A DNA stretch of 64,000 nt, taken from the NCBI GenBank assembly GCA_023702235.1, contig JAMQCR010000002.1, positions 1,116,001-1,180,000 on the forward strand, given 5' to 3'. This stretch comes from Neobacillus pocheonensis (GTDB taxonomy: Bacteria; Bacillota; Bacilli; Bacillales; Cytobacillaceae). The translations under genes and the position numbers were made by a program. Within the stretch, counting starts at the first letter, position 1; every line of letters starts with the position of its first letter. Under the pieces are notes generated by a model. The model saw nothing but the letters and a program-made list of their open reading frames with translations, had not been told where the DNA came from and ran no database searches. Below, one piece after another: positions 27,492 through 35,424 of the stretch.

Positions 27492-27592
27492 GGAATACGA
27501 CAAGTAAGAAGGAATACAGGACAAAGCATGATGGACAAACCCGCATTGCTTCGTTCCGAATCTGAAAGAAAACTTGTCGTATTCCTTTTTTA
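27492..27592 (+). ncRNA. Candidate structured RNA with terminator
   Basis: GGAATACGACAAGT (27492-27505) pairs over 14 bp with ACTTGTCGTATTCC (27572-27585), followed by a T-run. The 66-base interior holds a second imperfect hairpin (AAGCATG with CATTGCTT). An outer stem ending in a T-run, divergent from the replication-type gene, is the form of a small regulatory RNA. The weak frame across it is a shadow of the symmetry. Confidence 0.4.
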
Positions 27593-27822
27593 TTTTCAAA
27601 GGGCACATTATTTTTCCATTTTTAATTATCGAAAGATTCAAATATCAATAAATATATCATAATAATCATACAATTCAAATAATACGCACATAGGGGGTGG
27701 GTGTATCTGAGCCTGTAAGTAAGCATCACCAAAAAATACGCGGCGGGAAAAACCTCTCGGTCTTAAAATTTTTCCATAAATTCTTTTCCTGGCATTACAA
27801 TTAAGGAAAAGGGGGATTAAGA
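27593..27822. other. Intergenic leader
   Basis: No gene. It ends with a promoter-like GCATTACAATTAAGG at about 27793 that recurs before the gene at 28692, then a GGGGGATTAAG ribosome site. Confidence 0.4.
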
Positions 27823-27995
27823 ATGAGCCTAGAACTGATAAGCTACTATTTGCGCGATGTAAAAAGTCCAAAGGAGTTAGTCAAACATTTTATGCATGCT
27901 GTTTCTAAAGAAATGGCGCGGTTGCTCGTTTATATTTAAAGCCTGAAATTAGAAACCAATTTCTGACAGAGTTATTGGTGTTTCCACTCCGTTGA
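27823..27995 (+). pseudogene. Small accessory protein, frameshifted
   Basis: ATG 27823 behind AAAGGGGGATTAAG gives SLELISYYLRDVKSPKELVK and AVSKEMARLL. After a one-base slip near 27920-27932 the protein continues LYLKPEIRNQFLTELLVFPL to TGA 27993-27995. That stop overlaps the TTG of the next gene (TTGA), supporting the reconstruction. Family unknown. Confidence 0.55.
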
Positions 27996-28189
27996 CCGAA
28001 GTTAAGATTAAACCAATAAGCGAAAATACCTTTTTGGTGCAAGGTTTTTATGGACCATACGGAAACCATCCGAAATATCTCGCTTTTGAATGGAACATCA
28101 GGGTCGTTCCAGAAAAGGTAAGTTATGATGTTGGAAGATATTTTGTATCAGAAATTAAAGTGATAAAAGACAGCATGGTGCGTGGTTAA
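27992..28189 (+). CDS. Accessory hypothetical protein, coupled TTG start
   Basis: 65 residues (EVKIKPISENTFLVQGFYGP and a basic C-terminus). It starts at TTG 27992, overlapping the stop of the preceding gene as TTGA, so translation would be coupled. Beta-rich composition. Unrecognised. Confidence 0.5.
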   Translation: MTEVKIKPISENTFLVQGFYGPYGNHPKYLAFEWNIRVVPEKVSYDVGRYFVSEIKVIKDSMVRG

Positions 28190-28233
28190 CGTAGGTTCGG
28201 GGGAGAATTCGGGGAGGGGGAATTCCGGCAACG

Positions 28234-28258
28234 AAAAACGAGCCCAATTACAAGGCTC
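28234..28258 (-). terminator. Terminator of minus-strand gene
   Basis: On the minus strand AGAGCC, a loop, GGCTC and GTTTTT form a hairpin just after the stop codon at 28248. Confidence 0.65.
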
Positions 28259-28556
28259 TTTTCTGAATGTGTTCCAGAATAACGGTACGTATCTCTTCCG
28301 GAAGTTCCTGGAAACTAATAGCTGTCTGCAAAACCAAATCGATCAACTCTTCCATATCACCGAATTCCTTTTCAAACTCTTGCTCCAGGTGTGCGCTCTC
28401 GTAGGTTATCTGCACAACCTCAGAGTCAAAATATAACTCCGTATAAAAATATTTCCTCTTCAGTTTCCCTTCGACTACTAGGAACAATTTATAAAAATCC
28501 TCTTTAGTATCGCCAATAAATTTCGTCAATTGATATCCTGTGATCGTTACGTTCAT
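28248..28556 (-). CDS. Accessory hypothetical protein, acidic
   Basis: 102 residues, acidic, beginning NVTITGYQLTKFIGDTKEDF, with a helical C-terminus rich in Glu and Leu. ATG 28556 behind GAGGTGAAATAA. It is opposed in orientation to its neighbours with its own terminator, so it is a single-gene unit. Unrecognised. Confidence 0.65.
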   Translation of the reverse strand: MNVTITGYQLTKFIGDTKEDFYKLFLVVEGKLKRKYFYTELYFDSEVVQITYESAHLEQEFEKEFGDMEELIDLVLQTAISFQELPEEIRTVILEHIQKRAL

Positions 28557-28654
28557 TTATTTCACCTCAGCCTACTATATGTTTTTCCTAATAAAATTTT
28601 CCGGCAGGAGAAAAATACTTTCGATCCATAATTTTTTTTACAAAACTCCTTTTT

Positions 28655-28680
28655 CTGATATTACAATTAAGAAAAGGAGG
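28655..28680 (+). promoter_or_regulatory. Repeated promoter motif TACAATTAAG
   Basis: ATATTACAATTAAGAAAAGG here matches CATTACAATTAAGGAAAAGG before the gene at 27823. TACAAT is a good -10 box, so two accessory units probably share one promoter type. Confidence 0.4.
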
Positions 28681-28691
28681 CACAGCACAAC

Positions 28692-28919
28692 ATGGAAAAA
28701 TTATATTTTCGGAATGTTTACACTGGAAAGGTCTTATCAGAAAGTGAGTATGGAGAATTAGTCGAAAGGGAAGCAAGGCATCATTGGGAAGAGAATCTGC
28801 ACGATTGTAGAGAGGATTATTCTTCTTACCAGAAGTTTAAAGAAAAATTCTCCGAATACGATGGTGACTTTGTACCTTGCGATGAAGAAGGAAACCATAT
28901 TGATTGGGAACAGTACTAA
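28692..28919 (+). CDS. Small acidic accessory protein
   Basis: 75 residues with many charged side chains (EKLYFRNVYTGKVLSESEYG, then a HHWEENLHDCREDY helix, ending HIDWEQY). ATG start behind AAAAGGAGG. Small acidic proteins of this kind are common plasmid or ICE cargo. No known domain. Followed by a hairpin terminator. Confidence 0.65.
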   Translation: MEKLYFRNVYTGKVLSESEYGELVEREARHHWEENLHDCREDYSSYQKFKEKFSEYDGDFVPCDEEGNHIDWEQY

Positions 28920-28952
28920 AAAAGGGAGCCATTAAGGTTCCCTCCTCTTTTT
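28918..28952 (+). terminator. Terminator
   Basis: GGGAGCC (28924-28930) pairs with GGTTCCC (28936-28942) and T-rich sequence follows. Confidence 0.7.
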
Positions 28953-29008
28953 AATTCATCTCTTAGAAGTACCACGCTTTCGACCTTCTAATTATATTTC
29001 TTCGCGAT

Positions 29009-29161
29009 CTATTTGAACGGTTTTCCTTTTAACAGTTGCTCAATTACCGATTCAGCAGTAATCCTTACTTTATCCATGTTTTGGGCAAATTGTTCTTCCT
29101 TCCATTTACTCGCTTCTTTGTATGCTTTTTCCCATTCATCCTTACCCATCGGTCTGTACAT
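29009..29161 (-). CDS. Small accessory protein, 50 aa
   Basis: Starts at ATG 29161 (YRPMGKDEWEKAYKEASKWK) behind AGGGGAGC; upstream residues in the longer frame belong to the neighbouring gene's reading in another frame. Mostly helical and charged. Its start sits two bases after the stop of the gene at 29163-29396, so the two form an operon. Confidence 0.6.
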   Translation of the reverse strand: MYRPMGKDEWEKAYKEASKWKEEQFAQNMDKVRITAESVIEQLLKGKPFK

Positions 29162-29162
29162 A

Positions 29163-29396
29163 TTACAGCTCCCCTTTCGCCAGCAGATAATCGCGAAGCA
29201 TCTGGGTGGTTTCAAGTTTCCAATGGTACTTTTTAGGGACATACTTTAGGGATTTTCCGGCTCTCAAGTCAGCAATCGCAGGATAAAACGTATCCTGAAT
29301 TTTCTCGGTTGCTCGCTTCAAACTTTTTTGGTCAATTTCTGCAAGCTTGTTCTTCCGTATATATTCCCATTCTTCCTTTGTAATTTCTCTTCGCAT
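29163..29396 (-). CDS. Accessory hypothetical protein, 77 aa
   Basis: Start chosen at ATG 29396 (RREITKEEWEYIRKNKLAEI) because AAAGGGG lies about nine bases upstream; earlier in-frame ATGs overlap it. Basic, helical, ending with LRDYLLAKGEL. First gene of a two-gene minus-strand unit. Unrecognised. Confidence 0.6.
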   Translation of the reverse strand: MRREITKEEWEYIRKNKLAEIDQKSLKRATEKIQDTFYPAIADLRAGKSLKYVPKKYHWKLETTQMLRDYLLAKGEL

Positions 29397-29527
29397 CCAA
29401 TCCATCCCCTTTATCCTTTTTCGGTACAATACTAGATATTCCTATTTCTGGGTAAAAATTCCTGTTGAAAAGAAGGACTTTTACGAAAATTCCTGTATCC
29501 TATTTATAACCGATAGGAGGGATTGGG

Positions 29528-29881
29528 ATGTCAAGCTTTATTATTTGCGCTAAATGCGGCAGTGAAGAAATAAAACAAACTTATTATGGGTACACCAGGG
29601 AATTTTATGGTGACCTTCACTTTGAACTTCGGTATTCTTGTAAAGAATGTGGGGAAACTTGCTGCACTTCTGTTTGTCCTGAATTGGAAGAAGTCCCGAT
29701 GGCAAAATATTATAATTGCAACAAATGCGGGATAGAAACCGAATCAACCATGTGCGAATCTTGTTATCAGATACTATTAGAGGATACGGACAAACAAATA
29801 GAGCCGGAACCAAAAGAGTATGAAAATTTGGAAGACCTGTTTGGCGGTCCTTTTAAATTCGAAGAGGAGGAGAAGGGATGA
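29528..29881 (+). CDS. Zinc-ribbon accessory protein
   Basis: 117 residues with three Cys pairs in ribbon-like spacing (ICAKCGS, CKECGETCC, YNCNKCG) plus CESC, then an acidic tail with NLEDLFGGPF. It probably binds one or two zinc ions. ATG 29528 behind ATAGGAGGGATTGGG. Its stop overlaps the next gene as ATGA, so the two are translationally coupled. Specific role unknown. Confidence 0.7.
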   Translation: MSSFIICAKCGSEEIKQTYYGYTREFYGDLHFELRYSCKECGETCCTSVCPELEEVPMAKYYNCNKCGIETESTMCESCYQILLEDTDKQIEPEPKEYENLEDLFGGPFKFEEEEKG

Positions 29882-30156
29882 TGGCGCAGCTTTACTATCA
29901 CATAGAAGAAACCGAATCAGAACTTGCCTTTTACATAAGCAGAGACGAACATTTAACCAAAGATGACCTTTCCCGTTTCTTTCGTAAAGGATTCGGATTC
30001 GAATAACGTCTCGATGAATTCAGGGAATGGATCGCGTCGGAAATTAAGCTTTATAAGATGTTAAAGGGCACTTTCGTTGGCGAGAAAGAAGAGTGGGATG
30101 ATGCCACAGCATTGTTCGGAGATCATTTTATTTTCAAAGACGGAGGCGAAATCTAA
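29878..30156 (+). pseudogene. Accessory protein with in-frame TAA
   Basis: Starts at ATG 29878 overlapping the previous stop. It reads AQLYYHIEETESELAFYIS and on to FFRKGFGFE, then TAA at 30004-30006, then continues in the same frame as RLDEFREWIASEIKLYKMLK to TAA 30154-30156. Protein-like text on both sides shows one gene with a single nonsense codon. A Gln codon is the simplest ancestor. Confidence 0.65.
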
Positions 30157-30170
30157 CTTCTTTTCCTATA

Positions 30171-30227
30171 AAAATTCAGGCAGTGAAAGCCTTTTGCCTT
30201 TATACTATGTTATATTGTCTGAATTTT
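30171..30227 (+). promoter_or_regulatory. Inverted repeat bracketing a promoter
   Basis: AAAATTCAGGCA (30171-30182) and TGTCTGAATTTT (30216-30227) are complementary but for one position. They enclose a TATACT-type -10 region and end at the ribosome site of the next gene. Possible operator or RNA thermometer-like leader. Confidence 0.4.
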
Positions 30228-30240
30228 AGGAGGATACATA

Positions 30241-30522
30241 ATGAACACAAAAGAGGCTTACAAACACTTTGAGAAATTGAATTACATTTTAAATGAAATG
30301 GAAGATCGATATGGGAACATGCCGGAGGAAATAGAGTGCAATTACGATGAACCGGAAGATCAGTATAAGGCAAGAATGGCGCAGGACATATTAGATAAGC
30401 TAAGAGACGCAAAACGACAATTGGAATGGATTTTCTCTCCTATCCTTGCGGAAGGATTCCTGGTAAAAAGAACGGATGGCAGGTATGAGATAGCAGGAAC
30501 TGATTTTTACTTTACTTCATGA
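30241..30522 (+). CDS. Accessory hypothetical protein, 93 aa
   Basis: Helical, acidic N-terminal part (KHFEKLNYILNEMEDRYGN) and a small beta-like end (GRYEIAGTDFYFTS). ATG start behind TTAGGAGG. A TGACACC/GGTGTCA hairpin without a T-run follows at 30520-30538. Unrecognised. Confidence 0.65.
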   Translation: MNTKEAYKHFEKLNYILNEMEDRYGNMPEEIECNYDEPEDQYKARMAQDILDKLRDAKRQLEWIFSPILAEGFLVKRTDGRYEIAGTDFYFTS

Positions 30523-30770
30523 CACCCTTTAGGTGTCAGGAATCCGTGAGAAAATTGCTATGAAAAAACGCGGATCGAGCACAACGGAAATGATTATAAC
30601 GCTGTATCTTTAGGACGTGATTACCCACTCGAAGGTGTTATGGTTCGAGCTCGAAACTAATCCATTAGTCTCCCTTTCTCCCTTTCTCTCGTCTCGACAA
30701 ATGCATAGTTTCCGAAAATAGGGGAATAGTAAGGTTACAGCACGAAAGTCACCTAGAAAGGAAGTATGCT

Positions 30771-31322
30771 ATGTCGAAAAAACGATTACGAGAATTCAAT
30801 AAAAAGGGTCAATTGGTACGAATCGAATGCCGGGGACCTTTTTGCAAAGGCGAAATGATTCCTGTTTACGAATTCTCAAACCCCTATCGTTCCTACTGCC
30901 GGAAGTGCGACAGTTTTAAGTCGGATGAATACCGCAGCAGAGCCATTACCGATCTACGCTTTTTAAAGGAGAAGGCGAGGCAGGCAAGAAACCATGCAAA
31001 AACTAAAAAGTTCGATTGTCCTGTTGCCCCCAATCTGGAAAAAATAATTTTGGATAGATACTTTGAACAAGTAGGGTTATGTGCCATTACGGAGATTCAG
31101 TTAGAACTGAAACCATGCTCTCCCTTTTCGTTGAGCGTAGATCGCAAGAATCCTACGCTCGGCTATACGGAAGGAAACATCCAGCTAGTTATCTCTTCAA
31201 TTAATCTGGTGAAGGGAAAACTTGAGTATGCATTTAAAGAGCTAATGGAAAAGTATGGTGTTGAGGTATATTGTAAGGTTCTAAAACAGATTTGGAACGA
31301 ACTGGAACCACAAACTTCCTGA
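30771..31322 (+). CDS. HNH-like endonuclease, phage type
   Basis: 183 residues. Cys pairs at CRGPFCKGE and YCRKCDS make a zinc-binding N-terminus. The C-terminal half has the phage HNH pattern CAITEIQL, then FSLSVDRKNPTLGYTEGNIQ and LVISSINLVKGKL, where Asp and Asn residues take the catalytic and metal-binding places. Such proteins nick or cut DNA and occur free-standing in phages and plasmids. ATG start behind AGAAAGGAAG. A diverged analogue lies at 55196. Confidence 0.65.
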   Translation: MSKKRLREFNKKGQLVRIECRGPFCKGEMIPVYEFSNPYRSYCRKCDSFKSDEYRSRAITDLRFLKEKARQARNHAKTKKFDCPVAPNLEKIILDRYFEQVGLCAITEIQLELKPCSPFSLSVDRKNPTLGYTEGNIQLVISSINLVKGKLEYAFKELMEKYGVEVYCKVLKQIWNELEPQTS

Positions 31323-31497
31323 AAAAAAATAAAAAAACTTAAAAAAATCTTAAAAAGGTAGAAGGACATCGAAAAGTTTAGGATAATGATATAAACTTAG
31401 AATGTTCCTTTTATTTTAAATATTAATCCCACTTGTAGTTTATATTTAGGAATAAAAGGAGTATTATAAAAATATAGAGATTGAGGGGGAATACATA
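31323..31497. other. AT-rich leader
   Basis: No gene. It includes a promoter-like area and the TTGAGGGGGAATAC ribosome site for the next reading frame. Confidence 0.4.
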
Positions 31498-32134
31498 ATG
31501 AAAGAAACAAATCGCTTTGCAGGTCTTCAACCAACTACACTTTTTATCACTGAATGGAAAGATGCTGTTCTTTTCACAGTAGACTTCCACAATCCGGAAA
31601 ATGATCGTCAAGCGCGCGTTCTTACGTATCACCCAAAGTTCCTCTTCTATTAAAATCCATGAGGTTCAAAACTATTACCGCAGTGAAAATGAATATGTCT
31701 TCACAGCACGTGACGAAGATGAAGATGACTATCTGCTGGCTGAAGGGATCACCTTCCTGACCAAAACCAATTTGGAAACTTCTTTGATGTTAAGAGGACA
31801 TTTTGGTTTTCCAATGCCAACTATCAAAAAGAAACCCAAATTTGACATGGTCTATGAACTGAAAAGGCGGAGGGTTCTGGTCAGCTTGGAACTGAAATAT
31901 CGCAAAACGGACCTTGAATATTAACAGCGGCGTATCAACGAGTGCAGGCACGGGGGTCCGACGCAGGAATACAACAATGGAGTAGAAGATTGTCTGATTC
32001 CAGCAGTTCGAAATCTTGAAGAGGAACTGGCATTTCTCTACCGAATGATTGCAGAACTTCACCCTGAATCAAGTTTTCAGGAAATCAAAGCGGAACTTCA
32101 AAAAACATTGGTTTCACTAGAGGGGAAAACTAAA
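31498..32134 (+). pseudogene. Unidentified gene, frameshift plus TAA
   Basis: ATG 31498 opens KETNRFAGLQPTTLFITEWK and VLFTVDFHNPENDRQ. Near 31650 the frame slips and continues IKIHEVQNYYRSENEYVFTA to LKYRKTDLEY, then TAA at 31922-31924. The same frame resumes QRRINECRHGG and LEEELAFLYRMIAELHPESS and runs without a stop into the recombinase below. The text is consistent with one protein of about 210 residues. Family not recognised. Confidence 0.55.
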
Positions 32135-33146
32135 ATGAACGTATTGGAGCAATATCAAGAATCACTTTTTAACTCAGGTAAATCGGCTTTAAAAGTGAAA
32201 AACGAAGTATCTTCTGTTCGTGCTTTCCTTGGATGGTTTATTGGTTGGAACAATATGGATTTCGTGACAAAGAACTATAAAACAGCTTGGGGAGAAACGG
32301 TGGAGTGGATTAAATATGTCCCAGTAGATTCTCTGATCGATGGAATGACAGCAAGAACAATCCGAGAATGGAGAGATGCTTTTACAGGAAAAGCAAGCAA
32401 GCCTCACATGCAAATTAAGCCAAAGACTGCAAGCACCTTGAACAAAGACATGCAACGCCTTAGCCGGTTCTTCGAATTCGCAAAAAAAGAAATCGGAACG
32501 TTCGAAAATCCGACCGAATTACATGATCCACTGGTCGAAGCAAAATTCGCTCCAAAATACCTTTCCAAAGAACAGCAGGAAAAACTGAAACGCGCGGTTA
32601 AGAAGATGTATGTGGGAAGTCACTTGAGCAAAAAGAATTATCGCAATTACACGTTGATTATGTTCCTTTTGAACACAGGTCTTCGTGAGGATGAGCTTTG
32701 TAACCTTAAAACAGAGAATCTGCTGGTAATCAAAAACGGAAAAGAAGTAAAATACCGGGTCAAATTCTTCGGAAAGTTTGGAATCGAGCGCTCTGTTACC
32801 TTGAACAAAGAATTCGGTATTATTTTTAAGGATTATTTGGAGAACTATAAAAGAAAAGGCGAGTACCTGTTTGATTCTGAACGGAGCGAGAAGCTGACCA
32901 CAAGAGCCATCCAACATATTGTGGCAGAGGTATCACAGCACCTTGACTTCACTTTTACAGGGCACCAATTGCGCCATACCTTTATTAAAAACCTGGTGGA
33001 TGTAGGAGCAAACTTGGAATTAGTGGCACGTGTTCGCAGGTCACTATCACAAGGACGGAACAGTGAATCTTGACCAAACCATGCGCTATGCAATGTCTAG
33101 TGCGGAAGAAGCGGCAGATGTAACCGAATTATTAAGTCCCATCTAA
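32135..33146 (+). pseudogene. Tyrosine recombinase, C-terminal frameshift
   Basis: ATG 32135 behind AGAGGGG starts a phage-type integrase: SAM-like domain (KVKNEVSSVRAFLGWF), then LNTGLREDELCNL (Arg I) and GHQLRHTFIKNL (His/Arg II). Near 33033 the frame slips by one base. The missing end, FAGH and TMRYAMSSAEEAADVTELL with the Tyr nucleophile, is in the next frame to TAA 33144-33146. As read the enzyme lacks its nucleophile. The upstream gene reads into it without a stop, so a fusion product is conceivable. Confidence 0.82.
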
Positions 33147-33210
33147 TTTCACCCCAAAGTAAAAAATAGGGTAATATGATGGTAATAAGCAGAGGCAGGA
33201 GGGGAGAAAA

Positions 33211-33627
33211 ATGGATCTACAGAGGTATCTTGAAGAACAAAAGAAAGAATTAGCCGAACGGTTGCATGCAAAAAGAGAAGAGTTGCGGGAGGCAGGGCGA
33301 TGGGTTGGCGGTCCCTTGCCTTTAGGGTATGACTGCTGGCGGGGGATGCTGCAGCCAAATCCTATCGAATCGGAAGTCGTGAAAACCGTCTTTAAATTGG
33401 TAAAGGAAATGACGGTTCAGGAAGCATTTGAAAAGACAAAAGAGATGGAATTGACCAATAAAAAAGGAAAACCAGTGGCTCGATCATCATTATATAGGAT
33501 GTTTGAGCCTCTTCGTGTGGACATTTATTTGGGGAATAAGTATGAAACGCCGATACTAAAAGAAGAAGATGTGCCGGAAGCGATAATGGAAAAGTATTTG
33601 AAATGGAAGGAAACCAGTCACCAGTAA
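33211..33627 (+). CDS. Stand-alone recombinase-domain protein
   Basis: 138 residues matching only the middle 'recombinase' domain (PF07508 type) of large serine recombinases: GRWVGGPLPLGYDCWRGML, then EVVKTVFKLVKEM and PVARSSLYRMF. The catalytic resolvase domain with its Ser is absent, and the gene has its own ATG behind GGAGGGGAG. It may bind attachment-site DNA or be a decoy or regulator. A second, damaged copy lies at 50799-51174 in the same orientation, and the sequence just downstream of both copies is also alike. Confidence 0.7.
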   Translation: MDLQRYLEEQKKELAERLHAKREELREAGRWVGGPLPLGYDCWRGMLQPNPIESEVVKTVFKLVKEMTVQEAFEKTKEMELTNKKGKPVARSSLYRMFEPLRVDIYLGNKYETPILKEEDVPEAIMEKYLKWKETSHQ

Positions 33628-33805
33628 AGGTGGCTTTTTATTTGCCTTGTTTTCCCTCTTTCCGCCTTGTCTTATATAAGAAAAAGGAAATGGGATGGGG
33701 AATTCCATCTTGAACTTATAAATAATTAGATCCTTGAGGGAAAGACCCAAAGAAAAAGGACCCCTATATGAAATCTGAAAGAGGTTTGCAGAGATTATTT
33801 CTTTT
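33628..33805. other. Intergenic
   Basis: No gene. The CCCTCTTTCCGC stretch near 33655 is shared with the region after the second recombinase-domain copy at 51200. Confidence 0.4.
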
Positions 33806-34032
33806 ATGGAAAACCCAGACTATTCCTATATTGTTGTTCACATCAATCGTGCAGAAGCTCGCGCTAAAGAATTATTCCCAAATAGTCGCTTTGCATTGGA
33901 ACTGAGGACGATGTCCTTTACTTGCTAATCGAATCTAAATCAGACCTGGAGGATGATATTAAAACGTTGCATCTTTTAGACGAATATGTTTCTTCCGATA
34001 ATAAATTTATCGTCGATTTGGATTTTACTTAG
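33806..34032 (+). pseudogene. Small accessory gene, frameshifted
   Basis: ATG 33806 reads ENPDYSYIVVHINRAEARAK and ELFPNSRFAL. One base later the next frame continues EDDVLYLLIESKSDLEDDIK to FIVDLDFT and TAG 34030-34032. Both halves are protein-like, so a single indel near 33900 broke the gene. Family unknown. Confidence 0.55.
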
Positions 34033-34046
34033 ACAGGAGGTAAACG

Positions 34047-34249
34047 ATGAACGAATACGATGAGGCGTATAAAGAAGGATTCTAGGAAGAGAGATGGGAG
34101 GTTTACAAAAAAAAATCCCACTTGTCATCGAATACTTGATGGCAGGAAAATCATCTGAAGAAGTGGCTGACCAGTTGGAATTGAAGCTGGTTAAAGGTAT
34201 AGAAAAAGTCCGAATTGCCCTTGAGGATGCTGGAATGATAAAAAAGTAG
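34047..34249 (+). pseudogene. Small accessory gene, TAG and frameshift
   Basis: ATG 34047 behind ACAGGAGG reads NEYDEAYKEGF, then TAG 34083-34085, then EERWEVYKKK. A slip in an A-run moves to IPLVIEYLMAGKSSEEVADQ and LEDAGMIKK, ending at 34249. It resembles short helix-turn-helix-like proteins of mobile elements. Two lesions make it inactive. Confidence 0.5.
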
Positions 34250-34276
34250 AGAGGAAAAATTTCCTCTCTACTTTTT
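34241..34276. terminator. Convergent bidirectional terminator
   Basis: AAAAAGTAGAGAGGAAA (34241-34257) is exactly complementary to TTTCCTCTCTACTTTTT (34260-34276). It serves converging transcription from both sides. Confidence 0.85.
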
Positions 34277-34572
34277 CACCAAAAGACATCATCGAGATCC
34301 GGAATCGGTAGACTTTCAATTTCCCGCACCTGCTGTGTGATATCCTCTTGATTGTTTACTAAGACCTTTTTGATGATTGTGTACTGGAATCCGGTTTCTT
34401 TTTTATTCTGATAAATATGCTGGTATGCCACCACGGGGATATCTTCTTTTCTCCTCGCCGTAAATTCTCCGCGGTTTACAGAACCTGTTCCATTAATCCT
34501 CAGATGCACTTCCAGTTGGAATTTGATATTGTTGACTCCTTTTTTGTTTATCCTTGAATATATCACTAACAA
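34276..34572 (-). CDS. Accessory hypothetical protein
   Basis: 98-residue frame from TTG 34572. The protein-like part starts at about NNIKFQLEVHLRINGTGSVN, preceded by AAAGGAGTCAAC. The likely start therefore lies around 34535 at a non-ATG codon, or the true start was lost. It ends ESLPIPDLDDVFW. Beta-rich; unrecognised. Confidence 0.5.
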   Translation of the reverse strand: MLVIYSRINKKGVNNIKFQLEVHLRINGTGSVNRGEFTARRKEDIPVVAYQHIYQNKKETGFQYTIIKKVLVNNQEDITQQVREIESLPIPDLDDVFW

Positions 34573-34882
34573 ACAAATATACTGTTCCTATCAACCAGCT
34601 GATGATAAAATTACCTGCTTCACACATACCCGAGCCCTCCTTCGTGAACTTCTAATATCTGGATAGTTAAAAAGTCAAGGAGATTTTTCTGTTCGTTCGA
34701 TTGCCAAAAGCATCCGGCTCCGTTTTTTGCTCGACCCCCGCTCCTTAAACGTCGGGGGGCACCGCTATCGCGCTTCGCCAAAGACTCCGCCGGACTTTTT
34801 CTATAAATCCTACTATATTTTCGTTTATTTATGATTTTTCGTGATTATTTTATTTCAGGAGCGATTTAAAATTAAAACCTAA
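34573..34882. other. Intergenic with GC-rich hairpin
   Basis: No gene. ACCCCCG, a loop with CTCCTTAAA, then CGTCGGGGGG near 34733-34762 forms a strong hairpin in otherwise AT-rich DNA. It could be a terminator remnant or a transfer-origin-like site; no nick motif is recognisable. Confidence 0.4.
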
Positions 34883-35299
34883 ATGTTTTTGTTGTTATTC
34901 GTTTTAAAAATCATAATAAAAAATAAAACCAGTAGGCTTACCCTTACTGGTGAAAAATTGGTTTTGATTCATGAAATAATCGTGCGTCCTTTGATGATAG
35001 TGAATGATTATTTTTGCGCTATTTTGTTATTTTTTGTTTTACTTTACCATCTGAAACCTCTAAATCGTAGAAGTGGATCGTCGCTGCAAGGATCAATTTC
35101 GTCATGTCGATGTTATGTATTCCCCGGATTCTTTGGTGACTCATTTCAAATGCGAGCTAACAGATGGGGAGGTTCGTTTGTAGTTGAATTGGCAACTTGT
35201 CCAATAGAAGGTGTAACAATGCATCGGGGAGAACATATACCTCCAACCAAAGTTACTACCCTTCATGTAAACAAACGTTTTAGGTTAGGAGCAAAGTAA
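34883..35299 (+). CDS. Doubtful ORF with protein-like C-terminus
   Basis: 138-residue frame. The first half is hydrophobic and AT-driven. The second half (CYVFPGFFGDSFQMRANRWG and IPPTKVTTLHVNKRF) looks like the C-terminus of a real protein. No ribosome site at ATG 34883. It may be a gene fragment read through from non-coding DNA. Confidence 0.3.
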   Translation: MFLLLFVLKIIIKNKTSRLTLTGEKLVLIHEIIVRPLMIVNDYFCAILLFFVLLYHLKPLNRRSGSSLQGSISSCRCYVFPGFFGDSFQMRANRWGGSFVVELATCPIEGVTMHRGEHIPPTKVTTLHVNKRFRLGAK

Positions 35300-35424
35300 G
35301 AAGATGAATAGGGAATATGGTTTCTGGAATTGAAGAAATTTTTATATCATCACAAAATAGGGTATTGACACAAATGTAAAATCACCAATATTTATAGTAC
35401 TTCTTGTAAAAATAGTTTTAAATG
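35300..35424. other. Intergenic, nothing seen
   Basis: Short AT-rich spacer between a doubtful ORF and the 3' end of the glycosylase gene. Confidence 0.4.

Noticed and set aside
27432..27662. 76-codon ORF on the plus strand
   Set aside because: It lies across a hairpin-rich segment with a terminator and has no ribosome site, so a structured RNA is more likely than a protein.
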